From: Actinoallomurus purpureus
GTDB taxonomy: Bacteria; Actinomycetota; Actinomycetes; Streptosporangiales; Streptosporangiaceae
Reading direction: 5' to 3'
DNA length: 64,000 nt
Assembly (NCBI RefSeq): GCF_024055795.1
Contig: NZ_JAMXMY010000006.1
Coordinates: 186,001 to 250,000 of the forward strand
The notes beneath the pieces are model-generated. The model worked only from the letters and a program-made list of their open reading frames with translations. It did not search any database and had not been told where the DNA came from. This document shows, piece after piece, positions 43,539 through 51,070 of this stretch (its first letter is position 1; every line of letters begins with the position of its first letter). The translations under genes and the position numbers were made by a program.

Positions 43539-44564
43539 CTACGGGCGGCTGGCGCCGTTGTAGTGGGAGACCCAGTACGGGTTGGACATGCTGTCCAGCC
43601 GGATGACCTCCCCCGTTCGCGGTGCGTGGATGAACTTGCCGCCGCCGACGTATATGCCCTCGTGGCCCATGTCGTCGAAGTAGACGAGGTCGCCGGCCTG
43701 TAGGTCGGACTTGGAGACGTGGCGGGTGGCGTTGTACTGGTCGGGGACGACGCGAGGGAGGTTCACGCCCGCGGCGCGCCAGGACATCATCGTCAGCCCG
43801 GAACAGTCATAGCCCTTCGGGCCGGTGCCGCCCCAGATGTAGGGCTTGCCGAGCTGGGCGTAGGCGTACTGCACGGCCATACGCGCGGGCCCGGATGCGG
43901 GTCCGTTGTAGGTGCCTCCGCCGCCCGAGCCGCCGGCCTTGGTGGGCTCGCCCGCCTGGCGCAACAGGCCCTTCTGCTTGGCGATGGCCTTCTCGACCGT
44001 GGCCTTGCGCTTTTTCAGCGCGGCCGCCTTCTGCGAGACGGTCTGGTAAGCGGATTGGGCCTCGGCCTGTTCGCGGCGCAGGCGCTGAGTGGAGGCCAGG
44101 AACGCTGCGAGCTCCTGGCCGCGGTTGTTCGACAGCTGGGTGAAGGTCGACATCTGACTCAGCGCCGCGTCCGGATTCTTGGAAGCGAGCAGCGTGGCGG
44201 TCCTCGAGTCCAGGCTGCCGTTCTTGTACGCGTCGGCGGCGATCTGCGCGGCTCGCGCGCGCAGTCCCTCGTAGACGTGCCTCTCGCCCTTCGTCTGGCT
44301 GCCCAGCACCGTGAGCTTCTTCTTCGCGGCGTCCAGTTCGGTCTTGGCCTTGTTGTACTGATCAACGATTTTGTCGACCTGGCCGTTGAGCTTCTCCAAC
44401 TGCTTCTTCGCGGCTGCGGCCGACGGCTTGGGGCCGGCCTCGGCCGGGGCCGCCGTGAGCGTTACGGCGGCCGTGACCGAGAGCGCCGCGTACAACCGGA
44501 GCGATCGGCGCAGCCGGGAGCGATCCGCGGCGTGCTCGTTCGTGACGGGGTGGAAGAACGCCAC
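43539..44564 (-). CDS. NlpC/P60 peptidoglycan endopeptidase (RipA-like)
   Basis: The 341-residue protein has a signal peptide (about 1-44, ending AEA), a long coiled-coil region (about 50-205, KKQLEKLNGQVDKIVDQYNK) and a C-terminal NlpC/P60 domain. The catalytic Cys is in GYDCSGLTMMSWRAAG, the His in MGHEGIYVGGGKFIHAP. It would cleave wall peptide cross-links during growth or division, with the coiled coil autoinhibiting. The GTG start at 44564 follows GGAGAGGAG. A ydaO/c-di-AMP riboswitch lies just upstream, as for many actinobacterial wall hydrolases. Confidence 0.93.
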   Translation of the reverse strand: MAFFHPVTNEHAADRSRLRRSLRLYAALSVTAAVTLTAAPAEAGPKPSAAAAKKQLEKLNGQVDKIVDQYNKAKTELDAAKKKLTVLGSQTKGERHVYEGLRARAAQIAADAYKNGSLDSRTATLLASKNPDAALSQMSTFTQLSNNRGQELAAFLASTQRLRREQAEAQSAYQTVSQKAAALKKRKATVEKAIAKQKGLLRQAGEPTKAGGSGGGGTYNGPASGPARMAVQYAYAQLGKPYIWGGTGPKGYDCSGLTMMSWRAAGVNLPRVVPDQYNATRHVSKSDLQAGDLVYFDDMGHEGIYVGGGKFIHAPRTGEVIRLDSMSNPYWVSHYNGASRP

Positions 44565-44582
44565 CTGAGAACTCCTCTCCTT

Positions 44583-44722
44583 GGCCGCCTACCGGGTCAG
44601 CTGTCGGGCTCGGGCCGGAGTAGCCCTACCGGGTGCTCGTGCGCTCCGGATTCGCCCCGGGAGTCGGGTCCCCGGTTCCCCTGAGGGATTCGGCGGTCGG
44701 CCGTGCCTCGTGTGAAGCAGGG
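44583..44722 (-). ncRNA. c-di-AMP (ydaO/yuaA) riboswitch
   Basis: Read on the minus strand the leader contains, in order, GAATCCCTCAGGGGAACC, GGGGCGAATCCGGAGCGCAC, CACCCGGTAGGGCTAC and CCCGACAGCTGACCCGGTAG, the conserved blocks of the ydaO aptamer. It ends just before the ribosome site of the NlpC/P60 gene. High c-di-AMP would turn the gene off. Recognised from motifs by eye; no model score. Confidence 0.87.
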
Positions 44723-44943
44723 GGCAGCCGATCTCTGACGGAGTGTAGGAGATCTTTTCGGTCTTCTGCTACCTGATGGAGCGATTACGTGGAGCTCGGT
44801 CGATCGCCGAAACGGCGGGGATGCGGGGGGCGTCGGTAGAGGCGCATGTCGGGGATGGTGGGCCTGGTGGCGGCCGGGCGCGCCCCTGATCCGGCATCGC
44901 CGGACCCGGGGAACCCAGCGAAGAGCCACGCTAGGATCCTCCT

Positions 44944-45309
44944 ATGGCTTGTAGGAGATCGGTCCTGGCGAGGGGGAGTGTCACGCAGCCGTACGTGGCG
45001 GTGCTCGTGATCGCGGCTCCGGGAGCCACCGAGGCCAGGTCGGCGGTGGAGAGGCGACTACGTCACCGCGGGTGGCCTCGGACCTCGTCGCCGGCGAATG
45101 CCGGATTGCTCATCGTGTGCGGCGAACCGGGTCAGACGCTGAGCCGTACGGTGCAGGCGATCTGGGACGACATGCCGGGGCCTCGCACCATGACATGGCT
45201 CCGGGAAGCCGCATCGGCCGCCGAGATCGATGCGACGCTGGACCGGGCGGCGCAGCGGCTGGCCGACATTCAGGAGCAGTGGCCGGACGCTCTCGTCCGG
45301 AACGGCTGA
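44944..45309 (+). CDS. Hypothetical protein, 121 aa
   Basis: A soluble protein with a beta-alpha pattern: PYVAVLVIAAPGATEARSAV, NAGLLIVCGEPGQTLSRTVQ, AIWDDMPGPRTMTWL and a helical end ASAAEIDATLDRAAQRLADI. I do not recognise the family. Start is uncertain: ATG 44944 gives a poor N-terminus and GTG near 44980 is plausible. It stands alone between the divergent NlpC/P60 unit and the convergent hydrolase gene. Confidence 0.6.
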   Translation: MACRRSVLARGSVTQPYVAVLVIAAPGATEARSAVERRLRHRGWPRTSSPANAGLLIVCGEPGQTLSRTVQAIWDDMPGPRTMTWLREAASAAEIDATLDRAAQRLADIQEQWPDALVRNG

Positions 45310-45359
45310 ACTCTCTTAACCCAAGGGTGGATTCCAGGCGAAGGCGGTCCCCGTCGCCC

Positions 45360-46166
45360 TCAGCGGTCCGCGAGAGCATGCACGAGCTCGCTGGCGAAGC
45401 CGAGGGGTTCGGTCATGGCGCCGACGTGACCGCCGGGCAGCTCGACCACCTGCCGGCCGAGTCGCTCGCCCAGTTCTACGGTCGCTTCACGGCAGGGGCG
45501 GCCACGCGATTCCCGCCCGACCGCCATGACGATCCGCTCGGCGTGTGCGGCGAGCAGGTCCAGATCGAGGTCCGTCGCGGGGTATTGGCGCAGCTCATGC
45601 TCGAACCAGTAGGTGGCGTTGGCGAGTGCACGCTGGTTTTTGAGGTCGATCGCGCGGGCCATGGCGAGCCGGTCCGACACGGCGAGGGTCTCCTCGCGGA
45701 ATTGCTTGAGCGCCGCCTCCGCCCCGGATCGATGGTAGAGGTCGTAGGTCCCGAAGAAGAAGTCCACCCATTTCTGCCCATTGGGCAGCAGCCGGACCGC
45801 AGGGGGCTCGAAGGGCACGAGTACGCGGACCATGTCCGGATGGTGTGTCAGGAGTTCCAGCGTGACGATCGCGCCGGAGCTGGCGCCGAAGACGACGGCT
45901 GGTTCGTCGCTGAGGTGCTCGACCAGGCGCCGGAGGTCGTCGGCGTCGGTCGCGAGGCGGCGATCGTAGTCCTGTGGCCCCTCCAGATCGCTGCGCGAAA
46001 AGCCGCGCCGATCGTAGAGAGCGACGGTGTAGCGGGCCGCGAGATGCTCCGCCACCCGGCGGAAACTCTCGGCCGTCCCGCTGGCGCCAGGGGACATGAC
46101 CATGAGGGGCCCGCTGCCGTGGGTCTCGTAGTAGATACGGGCTGCGGGGACGCGGAGAGTACTCAT
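45360..46166 (-). CDS. Alpha/beta hydrolase
   Basis: The 268-residue protein has the classical fold: YETHGSGPLMVMSPGASGTA, YDRRGFSRSD, the nucleophile elbow VFGASSGAIVTLELL (G-A-S-S-G with the second Ser as nucleophile), and GGHVGAMTEP with the catalytic His. It resembles the broad hydrolase/esterase set with no assigned substrate. Its ATG overlaps the stop of the DUF2218 gene (ATGA), and a divergent TetR gene controls the unit by position. Start ATG 46166. Confidence 0.87.
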   Translation of the reverse strand: MSTLRVPAARIYYETHGSGPLMVMSPGASGTAESFRRVAEHLAARYTVALYDRRGFSRSDLEGPQDYDRRLATDADDLRRLVEHLSDEPAVVFGASSGAIVTLELLTHHPDMVRVLVPFEPPAVRLLPNGQKWVDFFFGTYDLYHRSGAEAALKQFREETLAVSDRLAMARAIDLKNQRALANATYWFEHELRQYPATDLDLDLLAAHAERIVMAVGRESRGRPCREATVELGERLGRQVVELPGGHVGAMTEPLGFASELVHALADR

Positions 46167-46552
46167 TGCCCGTCCTCTTCCGTGGGCGCGGGGTCGGAGG
46201 CTTCGGGCTGACGCCACGTCACGGTCAGGGCATCGCGGTGGCTGAACCTCTCCAGATCCCGGTCGATGACGTCTCGAATCTGGCGCAGACCGTCCTCGCT
46301 GGGTGCCTCGATGCGCAGGGTGAGAGTCTTCATCTCGGCCGCGAGCGTGCACTGGCCCCAGGGAGTAAAGGTGACAGTGCCGCGGGTGTCAGACCATCGG
46401 GCATCGACCTGCACCTGGCGACGGGTCGTCGGGCCGTGCAGGTGCATGCGAGGCGTGTGTCTCCCGCTGCCCACGGCGGCGGCGTGCTTACAGAACTGGA
46501 TCAGATAGCGGCTCGCCCGCTCGGTCTCGATCTGGGCTTCCAGGATCAGCAT
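46163..46552 (-). CDS. DUF2218 protein
   Basis: The 129-residue protein matches DUF2218: TERASRYLIQFCKHAAA, a TRGTVTFTPWGQCTLAAEMK core and LERFSHRDALTVTWRQPEAS. In proteobacteria and actinobacteria it often sits with siderophore-interacting or iron-related genes; here it is paired with a hydrolase. Start ATG 46552 begins MLILEAQIETERASRY, as the family does. It is the first gene of the operon, 164 bp from the divergent TetR gene. Confidence 0.86.
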   Translation of the reverse strand: MLILEAQIETERASRYLIQFCKHAAAVGSGRHTPRMHLHGPTTRRQVQVDARWSDTRGTVTFTPWGQCTLAAEMKTLTLRIEAPSEDGLRQIRDVIDRDLERFSHRDALTVTWRQPEASDPAPTEEDGQ

Positions 46553-46645
46553 CGCATTCCTTCCAACTGCCGTGGCGACGAAAACAGCGCCCCGGGGTGA
46601 CCTGCAGGGGCTGGCGGCTGAGATAGGGACGTCGGTCGGCACCGA

Positions 46646-46696
46646 GTTTTATCAATACAAGTTGTCTCTGTCAACGACAGACTGTTTTGCTATGGA
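46646..46696. promoter_or_regulatory. Overlapping divergent promoters with TetR operator
   Basis: On the minus strand TTGACA (46674-46669) and TAAAAC (46651-46646) are 17 nt apart. On the plus strand CTGTCA (46669) and TATGGA (46691) are 16 nt apart. The palindrome TCTGTC-AAC-GACAGA at 46667-46681 covers both -35 boxes, so one repressor could close both directions. Confidence 0.68.
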
Positions 46697-46715
46697 CGAC
46701 ATGTATGATCCAGGC

Positions 46716-47294
46716 ATGCCGAAGTTGTGGACTGAGACGATCGACGCGCACCGGGCCGCGGTACGGGATGCGGCGTTGGACGCCACAGCACGGCTGGTGG
46801 CAGAACATGGGCTGGCTTCGCTGACGATGTCGCAGATTGCCGAGCGGGCGGGAATCGGACGTGCGACGCTGTACAAGTACTTCCCGGACGCCAACGCCGT
46901 CCTCGCCGCCTGGCACGAGCGCCAGATCACCACGCATCTCAGCCAACTCGCCGCCGTCGCCGATACCGCCGACCCGGCCGTCGTGCGCCTGAAATCCGTC
47001 CTTCAGGCCTACGCCCAGATCCAGCACCGCTCGGCCGGACACCACAGCAGCGAACTGGCTACGCTGCTCCACCGCGGTGAGCACGTCGATCATGCACAGG
47101 AACGACTACGTGGTTTCGTCGAAGACCTGATCGATGAGGCCGCACAGGCGGGCGACCTGCGCGACGACGTGGACGCAGGCGAACTCGCCGTTTTCTGCCT
47201 GCACTCCCTCACCGCGGCCGGCGCCGTGCCCGGCCAGGACGCCGTCCATCGCCTCATCGCCGTCACGCTGTCCGGACTGCGCCCAGCACGTTAA
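46716..47294 (+). CDS. TetR-family transcriptional regulator
   Basis: The 192-residue protein has the TetR DNA-binding domain (about residues 12-60: RDAALDATARLVAEHGLASL then TMSQIAERAGIGRATLYKYF) and a C-terminal ligand domain (about 75-190). I choose ATG 46716, since the palindromic operator and promoter lie just upstream of it. It is divergent from the DUF2218-hydrolase operon, which it probably represses along with itself. Ligand unknown. Confidence 0.91.
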   Translation: MPKLWTETIDAHRAAVRDAALDATARLVAEHGLASLTMSQIAERAGIGRATLYKYFPDANAVLAAWHERQITTHLSQLAAVADTADPAVVRLKSVLQAYAQIQHRSAGHHSSELATLLHRGEHVDHAQERLRGFVEDLIDEAAQAGDLRDDVDAGELAVFCLHSLTAAGAVPGQDAVHRLIAVTLSGLRPAR

Positions 47295-47454
47295 ACGCCC
47301 CGACCCGATCCGTGCGGTGCCCCACGGCGGGCGTTTCGCGGCCTGAACGTGTGCCCCTTCGCTGATCGTAGCCAGGACGTCCCGAAAACGCTCGAATCCG
47401 AGGAACTCGCGCCACCGCTTGCGCTTGCGGCAGCACTTCCCGGTAGCCAGGTCG

Positions 47455-48387
47455 TCAGCAGAAGAACGGCATCTCGGCGAGCCAGCCTGCCGAGATCAGG
47501 GCCGGGAGAGCGACCGAGGTCACCGCCATGACCAACGTCAGGCGCCGGAGGCGACCATTGTCGGCGATGGCGGTCGGCGTTTCGAGCCGGGCGAGCCGAC
47601 GATCGATCTCTGACCTGCGGGCACTGTGGGCGGCCAGCCCACCGAGCGGGCTCGGGGCGATCGCCAGTTTCCGGAGCGCGACGGCGACCGTGCCCCGGCC
47701 GCACCGCCGCGCCGCGACGTCGTCGGCGGCCATCTCCAGCAGGATGGGCAGGCAACGGCGTCCTTCACGAAAGGTCGGCAGCCAGAACAGCGCGGCCGCC
47801 AGCGCGTCGACGGTCGTGAGGAACAGGTGGTGGCGGTAGCGCAAATGTGCCCGTTCGTGAGCCAGGACCGCCTGAAGCTGAACGTCGTCCAGTTGGTCGA
47901 GGGCCCCGCTGCTCACCACGATCGGGCGCTTGCGCGACGGCACGCAGTAGGCGACCGGCAGCGGGTGATCGAGAACGCAGACATCGTCGATGTCGCCGGG
48001 AAGGCGTACGACGAACTGCAGCGCCTCCTGATGGCGGCGGCGCTGGGCCACGGTGCGGCGGTATCGGGTCACGGCCACATACGTCGCGGCGATCGCGCTG
48101 AGCAGGAGGGCCCCGTTGAAGGCGTACGCCGCGGGGGCACCGGATCCGTCGTGATGGTGCCAGCAGTTGGCCGCCCACTCTGCGGCCCGGTGCGCCAGAC
48201 CATGCCGGCCGGTCGAAACCAGCGCGACCACTCCGACAAGGCCGGCAAGCGTGCCCGCCAGGGCTCCCAGCCACGCGAGTGCGGCGACCCGGGGAATCCG
48301 CTGACACCAGGCGCTCCGGCTCAGCAGCGGCCCGGCACCGACGCCGAGAGCGAGGGTGATCGCACCGAGTTCGGCGAGCGGGCTCAC
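47455..48387 (-). CDS. M56-family (BlaR1-like) membrane metallopeptidase
   Basis: The 310-residue protein has four or so membrane helices and a zinc protease core: LAHERAHLRYRHH with HERAH at 177-181 (HExxH), followed by EMAADDVAARRCG with the third-ligand Glu. The penicillin-sensing C-terminal domain of BlaR1 is absent, so it is a short M56 protein. The gene overlaps the BlaI stop by 4 nt. M56 members cleave BlaI-type repressors in response to a signal; here the nearby DUF305 and DUF6153 proteins hint at a metal or redox signal. Confidence 0.88.
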   Translation of the reverse strand: MSPLAELGAITLALGVGAGPLLSRSAWCQRIPRVAALAWLGALAGTLAGLVGVVALVSTGRHGLAHRAAEWAANCWHHHDGSGAPAAYAFNGALLLSAIAATYVAVTRYRRTVAQRRRHQEALQFVVRLPGDIDDVCVLDHPLPVAYCVPSRKRPIVVSSGALDQLDDVQLQAVLAHERAHLRYRHHLFLTTVDALAAALFWLPTFREGRRCLPILLEMAADDVAARRCGRGTVAVALRKLAIAPSPLGGLAAHSARRSEIDRRLARLETPTAIADNGRLRRLTLVMAVTSVALPALISAGWLAEMPFFC

Positions 48388-48794
48388 GACCGCGATTCCG
48401 TCGGCGCCGAACGCTGCGCGAGCTCCATCAGGAGCCGGTGCGCGTCCTGCGGATCGATGGTCTCGGCGAACCGGGCCAGGACCGGTCCGCGGTCGGTGGT
48501 CTCGGCCAGCGCCTCGGCCATCACCTGCGCGACGTGATCCTCACGGCTGCGCGTCGGAGCGTACCGCCAGGCGTTCCGGTCGGCCGTACGAGACAGGAAG
48601 CCCTTCTGGACGAGCCGGTCGGCGACGGTCTGCACGGTCGTGTACGCCGATCGTTTGGCCGATCCGGCGTTCACCTTCTCCATGAGCTCGCGGATCAGCA
48701 ATGGCTTCTGGGCGTCCCACAGCGCCTCCATGATCGCTCGCTCGAGCGGCCCCGCGATCGCCACCTGTCCGTCTCCCTCCCCGACCCGCACCAT
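48384..48794 (-). CDS. BlaI/MecI-family repressor
   Basis: The 136-residue protein is a winged-helix BlaI-type regulator: LERAIMEALWDAQKPLLIRE, KRSAYTTVQTVADRLVQKGF (recognition region), then LSRTADRNAWRYAPTRSRED and a C-terminal dimerisation helix. It lies upstream of and overlaps the M56 protease gene, the standard sensor-repressor pair. GTGATCGATAGGTCAC before the start may be its operator. ATG 48794. Confidence 0.9.
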   Translation of the reverse strand: MVRVGEGDGQVAIAGPLERAIMEALWDAQKPLLIRELMEKVNAGSAKRSAYTTVQTVADRLVQKGFLSRTADRNAWRYAPTRSREDHVAQVMAEALAETTDRGPVLARFAETIDPQDAHRLLMELAQRSAPTESRS

Positions 48795-48945
48795 TGTGAC
48801 CTATCGATCACCCGGGCCTCCTCCACATTAGGAGGCCTTCGCGTCACACGGACGCTGCGGTAGGCGTGGTCGCCCGCCTCTGCGGCGATGCGCCTCGTCC
48901 TCGGGCGATGTCGCGGCGGCCGGCTCGCCGAGCCGTCTTGCGAGG

Positions 48946-48977
48946 GGGAGGGGCGGTCGGCGTCGGCCGCCCCTCCC
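48946..48977 (-). terminator. Hairpin after the DUF305 gene
   Basis: An 11-bp perfect stem (GGGAGGGGCGG with its complement) with a 10-nt loop begins 6 nt past the DUF305 stop on the minus strand. No T-run. Confidence 0.75.
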
Positions 48978-48983
48978 GAGGGC

Positions 48984-49589
48984 TCACATGTTCTTGAGCA
49001 GGTTCCGCATCGTGGTGATCTCGGTGCTCTGTGAACCGACGATCGAGCCGGCCAGGGCCTTGGCGTCGGTGTTCGACCCCTGGGCCTGCTCCGCCTTGGC
49101 CATGGCGATGGCGCCCTGGTGATGCTTGATCATCATCTGCAGGAACGCCTTGTCGAAGGCCTTGCCGGACAGGGTGTCGAGCTTCTTCATGTCCTGATCG
49201 GACATCATCCCCTCACCCATGTGGTGCATGCCGCCCGGCGAGGGCGACGAAGCGCCCCAGGCCTTCAGCCAGCCGGTCATCTTGTCGATCTCCGGCTGCT
49301 GGGCGTTCTCGATCTGGGTGGCCAGCTTCTTCACCTCGGGCGCGGACGCCTTCGTGGCGGCCTGCTTGGCCATGGTGATCGCCTGCTGGTGGTGCGGGAC
49401 CATCATCTGCGCGAACATCACGTCCTGGCCGTTGTGGCCGGCGGTCGCCGGAGCCGAGCTCATGCTCATGGACGGGCCCATGGAGTGACCGCTCATCGGC
49501 TGACCGGAGTCCTTCTTGTCGCCTCCGCCGCACGCGGCGAGGGTGAGCGCGGCGATTGGGACGACGAGCAGGGAGAAAGCGCGTTTCAT
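48984..49589 (-). CDS. DUF305 lipoprotein
   Basis: The 201-residue protein has a lipoprotein signal (LLVVPIAALTLAAC, then GGGDKK), a Met/His-rich spacer (MSGHSMGPSMSMSS) and a DUF305 ferritin-like helical domain with paired motifs MMVPHHQQAITMAKQA and MIKHHQGAIAMAKAEQ. DUF305 proteins often accompany copper resistance genes. A DUF6153 gene lies 72 bp upstream on the same strand. Start ATG 49589. Confidence 0.91.
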   Translation of the reverse strand: MKRAFSLLVVPIAALTLAACGGGDKKDSGQPMSGHSMGPSMSMSSAPATAGHNGQDVMFAQMMVPHHQQAITMAKQAATKASAPEVKKLATQIENAQQPEIDKMTGWLKAWGASSPSPGGMHHMGEGMMSDQDMKKLDTLSGKAFDKAFLQMMIKHHQGAIAMAKAEQAQGSNTDAKALAGSIVGSQSTEITTMRNLLKNM

Positions 49590-49661
49590 CGATCTTCGAC
49601 CTTCCGTATTCGGAGCGTGCTGAATCGAGCGTCACGGGTCATCGGCGGACCCGGACGCCTG

Positions 49662-50081
49662 TCACAGCCGGAGTACGGAAAGTTGGAAGACTGATGGTCC
49701 AGGCGGTGCTCGGCCTCGGCTGCCGCTTCCGAGCCCGGCCGGGCTGACCGTTGCGACGGGCCGCCTGCTACGGCCGACGAAGACGGCGTACAGGATCAGC
49801 AACGCGGCCACGACCAACAGGGCCAGGCATATCTGGCCGCCTGGGTGCTTGTGGCCGGGCGCGTCGTGCGACGGTGGGACGGACATGTCGTGCCCGGTCT
49901 CGGCGCTCGTGTGACCCATACCGGGCATCACGACGGCGACCGTGGCCGGGCGCATCTCCACGGGACTGGCGGTCGCCTGAAGCCCGTGCATCGCGAACAG
50001 GCCGAGCATCGTCAGCGCCAAGAGCAGCAGGTGGCCCGGCGATACCGCCAAAGCGTGCGGCCTGCGCTGCCTGCTGCTCAT
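49662..50081 (-). CDS. DUF6153-like membrane protein with His/Met-rich loop
   Basis: The 139-residue protein has a first helix (LLLLALTMLGLFAMHGLQA), an extracellular loop rich in His, Met and Pro (VMPGMGHTSAETGHDM, then SVPPSHDAPGHKHPGGQ), a second helix (ICLALLVVAALLILYAVF) and a basic Pro-rich tail. This is the DUF6153 pattern, frequent next to DUF305 in actinomycetes. Metal binding by the loop is a fair inference. Start ATG 50081. Confidence 0.8.
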   Translation of the reverse strand: MSSRQRRPHALAVSPGHLLLLALTMLGLFAMHGLQATASPVEMRPATVAVVMPGMGHTSAETGHDMSVPPSHDAPGHKHPGGQICLALLVVAALLILYAVFVGRSRRPVATVSPAGLGSGSRGRAPPGPSVFQLSVLRL

Positions 50082-50185
50082 GTCCCCTGACCATACCGGA
50101 GGCGCCCTGTGCGCTCGCCCACGGCGCGATTCGCCGGTTCGTGGTCGAGCCGGCCAGGTTCAAGGACGGGCCTCGCGATCGGTTG

Positions 50186-51070
50186 CTACGTCGCGGTCGG
50201 GTCTTCTCCGATGAACTCTTCAAGTGCCGGGTTGACCTGTGCGGGGCAGTCCTCGTGCGCTGAGTGGCCGCAGCCGGGGAGGATGCGTACCGTGGCCTGG
50301 GGTAGCCGCCGCGTGAATCGTCCGGCGAGTGTGGCGGGAAGATAGCGGTCTTCGGCTCCCCAGATCAGCAGCACCGGAGCATGGATTCTGCTGAGTTCAC
50401 GCTCGGTGTCGGCCCACCGTACGCGGCGTTGCAGGCGCAGGATGAGGCGCCTGTTGGCGGGTCGCCGGGCCGCATCCCAGGTCCTTCGTACCTTCTCCGT
50501 GGTGACCCTGTCCGGGTGGGCGAAGGACTTACGCAGCATGCGCGCGACGTCGGCCTCTCGCAGGAATCTGGTGGCGAGTTCGCCGATGAGCGGGTATTCG
50601 AGGATGCGCCAGTCCCAGGTGTCCTTGACGTCCAATCCGGTCGGGCCGATGAGTGCGAGCCGGGTCACCCGTTCCGGGTGCGATTCAGCGAACCGCAGCG
50701 CCCACCCTCCACCCCAGGAGTGACCCACGAGTGCGGCCTGGGGCAGGCCGACGGCGTCAAGGAAGACGCCGACCGCGTCGGCCATCGCGTCGGTCGTACA
50801 GGCGAAGCCGGGGTCGAGGACCTCGGTGTAGCCGTGCCCTGGTGGGTCGAACGCGTAGACCGTATGGCGGTGGGCCAGTGCGGGGATCAGTTCGCGGTAG
50901 CTGCAGAGCCATTCGCCGCCGCCGGGGATCAAGACGACAGGGGAGCCGGTGCCCGTACGAACGTAGTGAAACCGGAAGCGCGGGGTGTCGGCGAACCGGG
51001 ATTCGACGTCCAGGCCAGGGATCAGTGCCGTGGATATGTGGTCGTGTTCGCCCGGAGTGTCAATGGACAT
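50186..51070 (-). CDS. Alpha/beta hydrolase, third gene of the MFS operon
   Basis: The 294-residue protein has PVVLIPGGGEWLCSYRELIP, FDPPGHGYTE, the elbow LVGHSWGGGWALRFAESHPE (nucleophile Ser in GHSWG), an Asp in IWGAEDRYLP and the His in GCGHSAHEDCP. The full triad is present. Its start overlaps the end of the second MFS gene by 11 nt, so all three are probably one transcript. Substrate unknown; coupling with exporters suggests inactivation or processing of an exported compound. Confidence 0.88.
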   Translation of the reverse strand: MSIDTPGEHDHISTALIPGLDVESRFADTPRFRFHYVRTGTGSPVVLIPGGGEWLCSYRELIPALAHRHTVYAFDPPGHGYTEVLDPGFACTTDAMADAVGVFLDAVGLPQAALVGHSWGGGWALRFAESHPERVTRLALIGPTGLDVKDTWDWRILEYPLIGELATRFLREADVARMLRKSFAHPDRVTTEKVRRTWDAARRPANRRLILRLQRRVRWADTERELSRIHAPVLLIWGAEDRYLPATLAGRFTRRLPQATVRILPGCGHSAHEDCPAQVNPALEEFIGEDPTAT

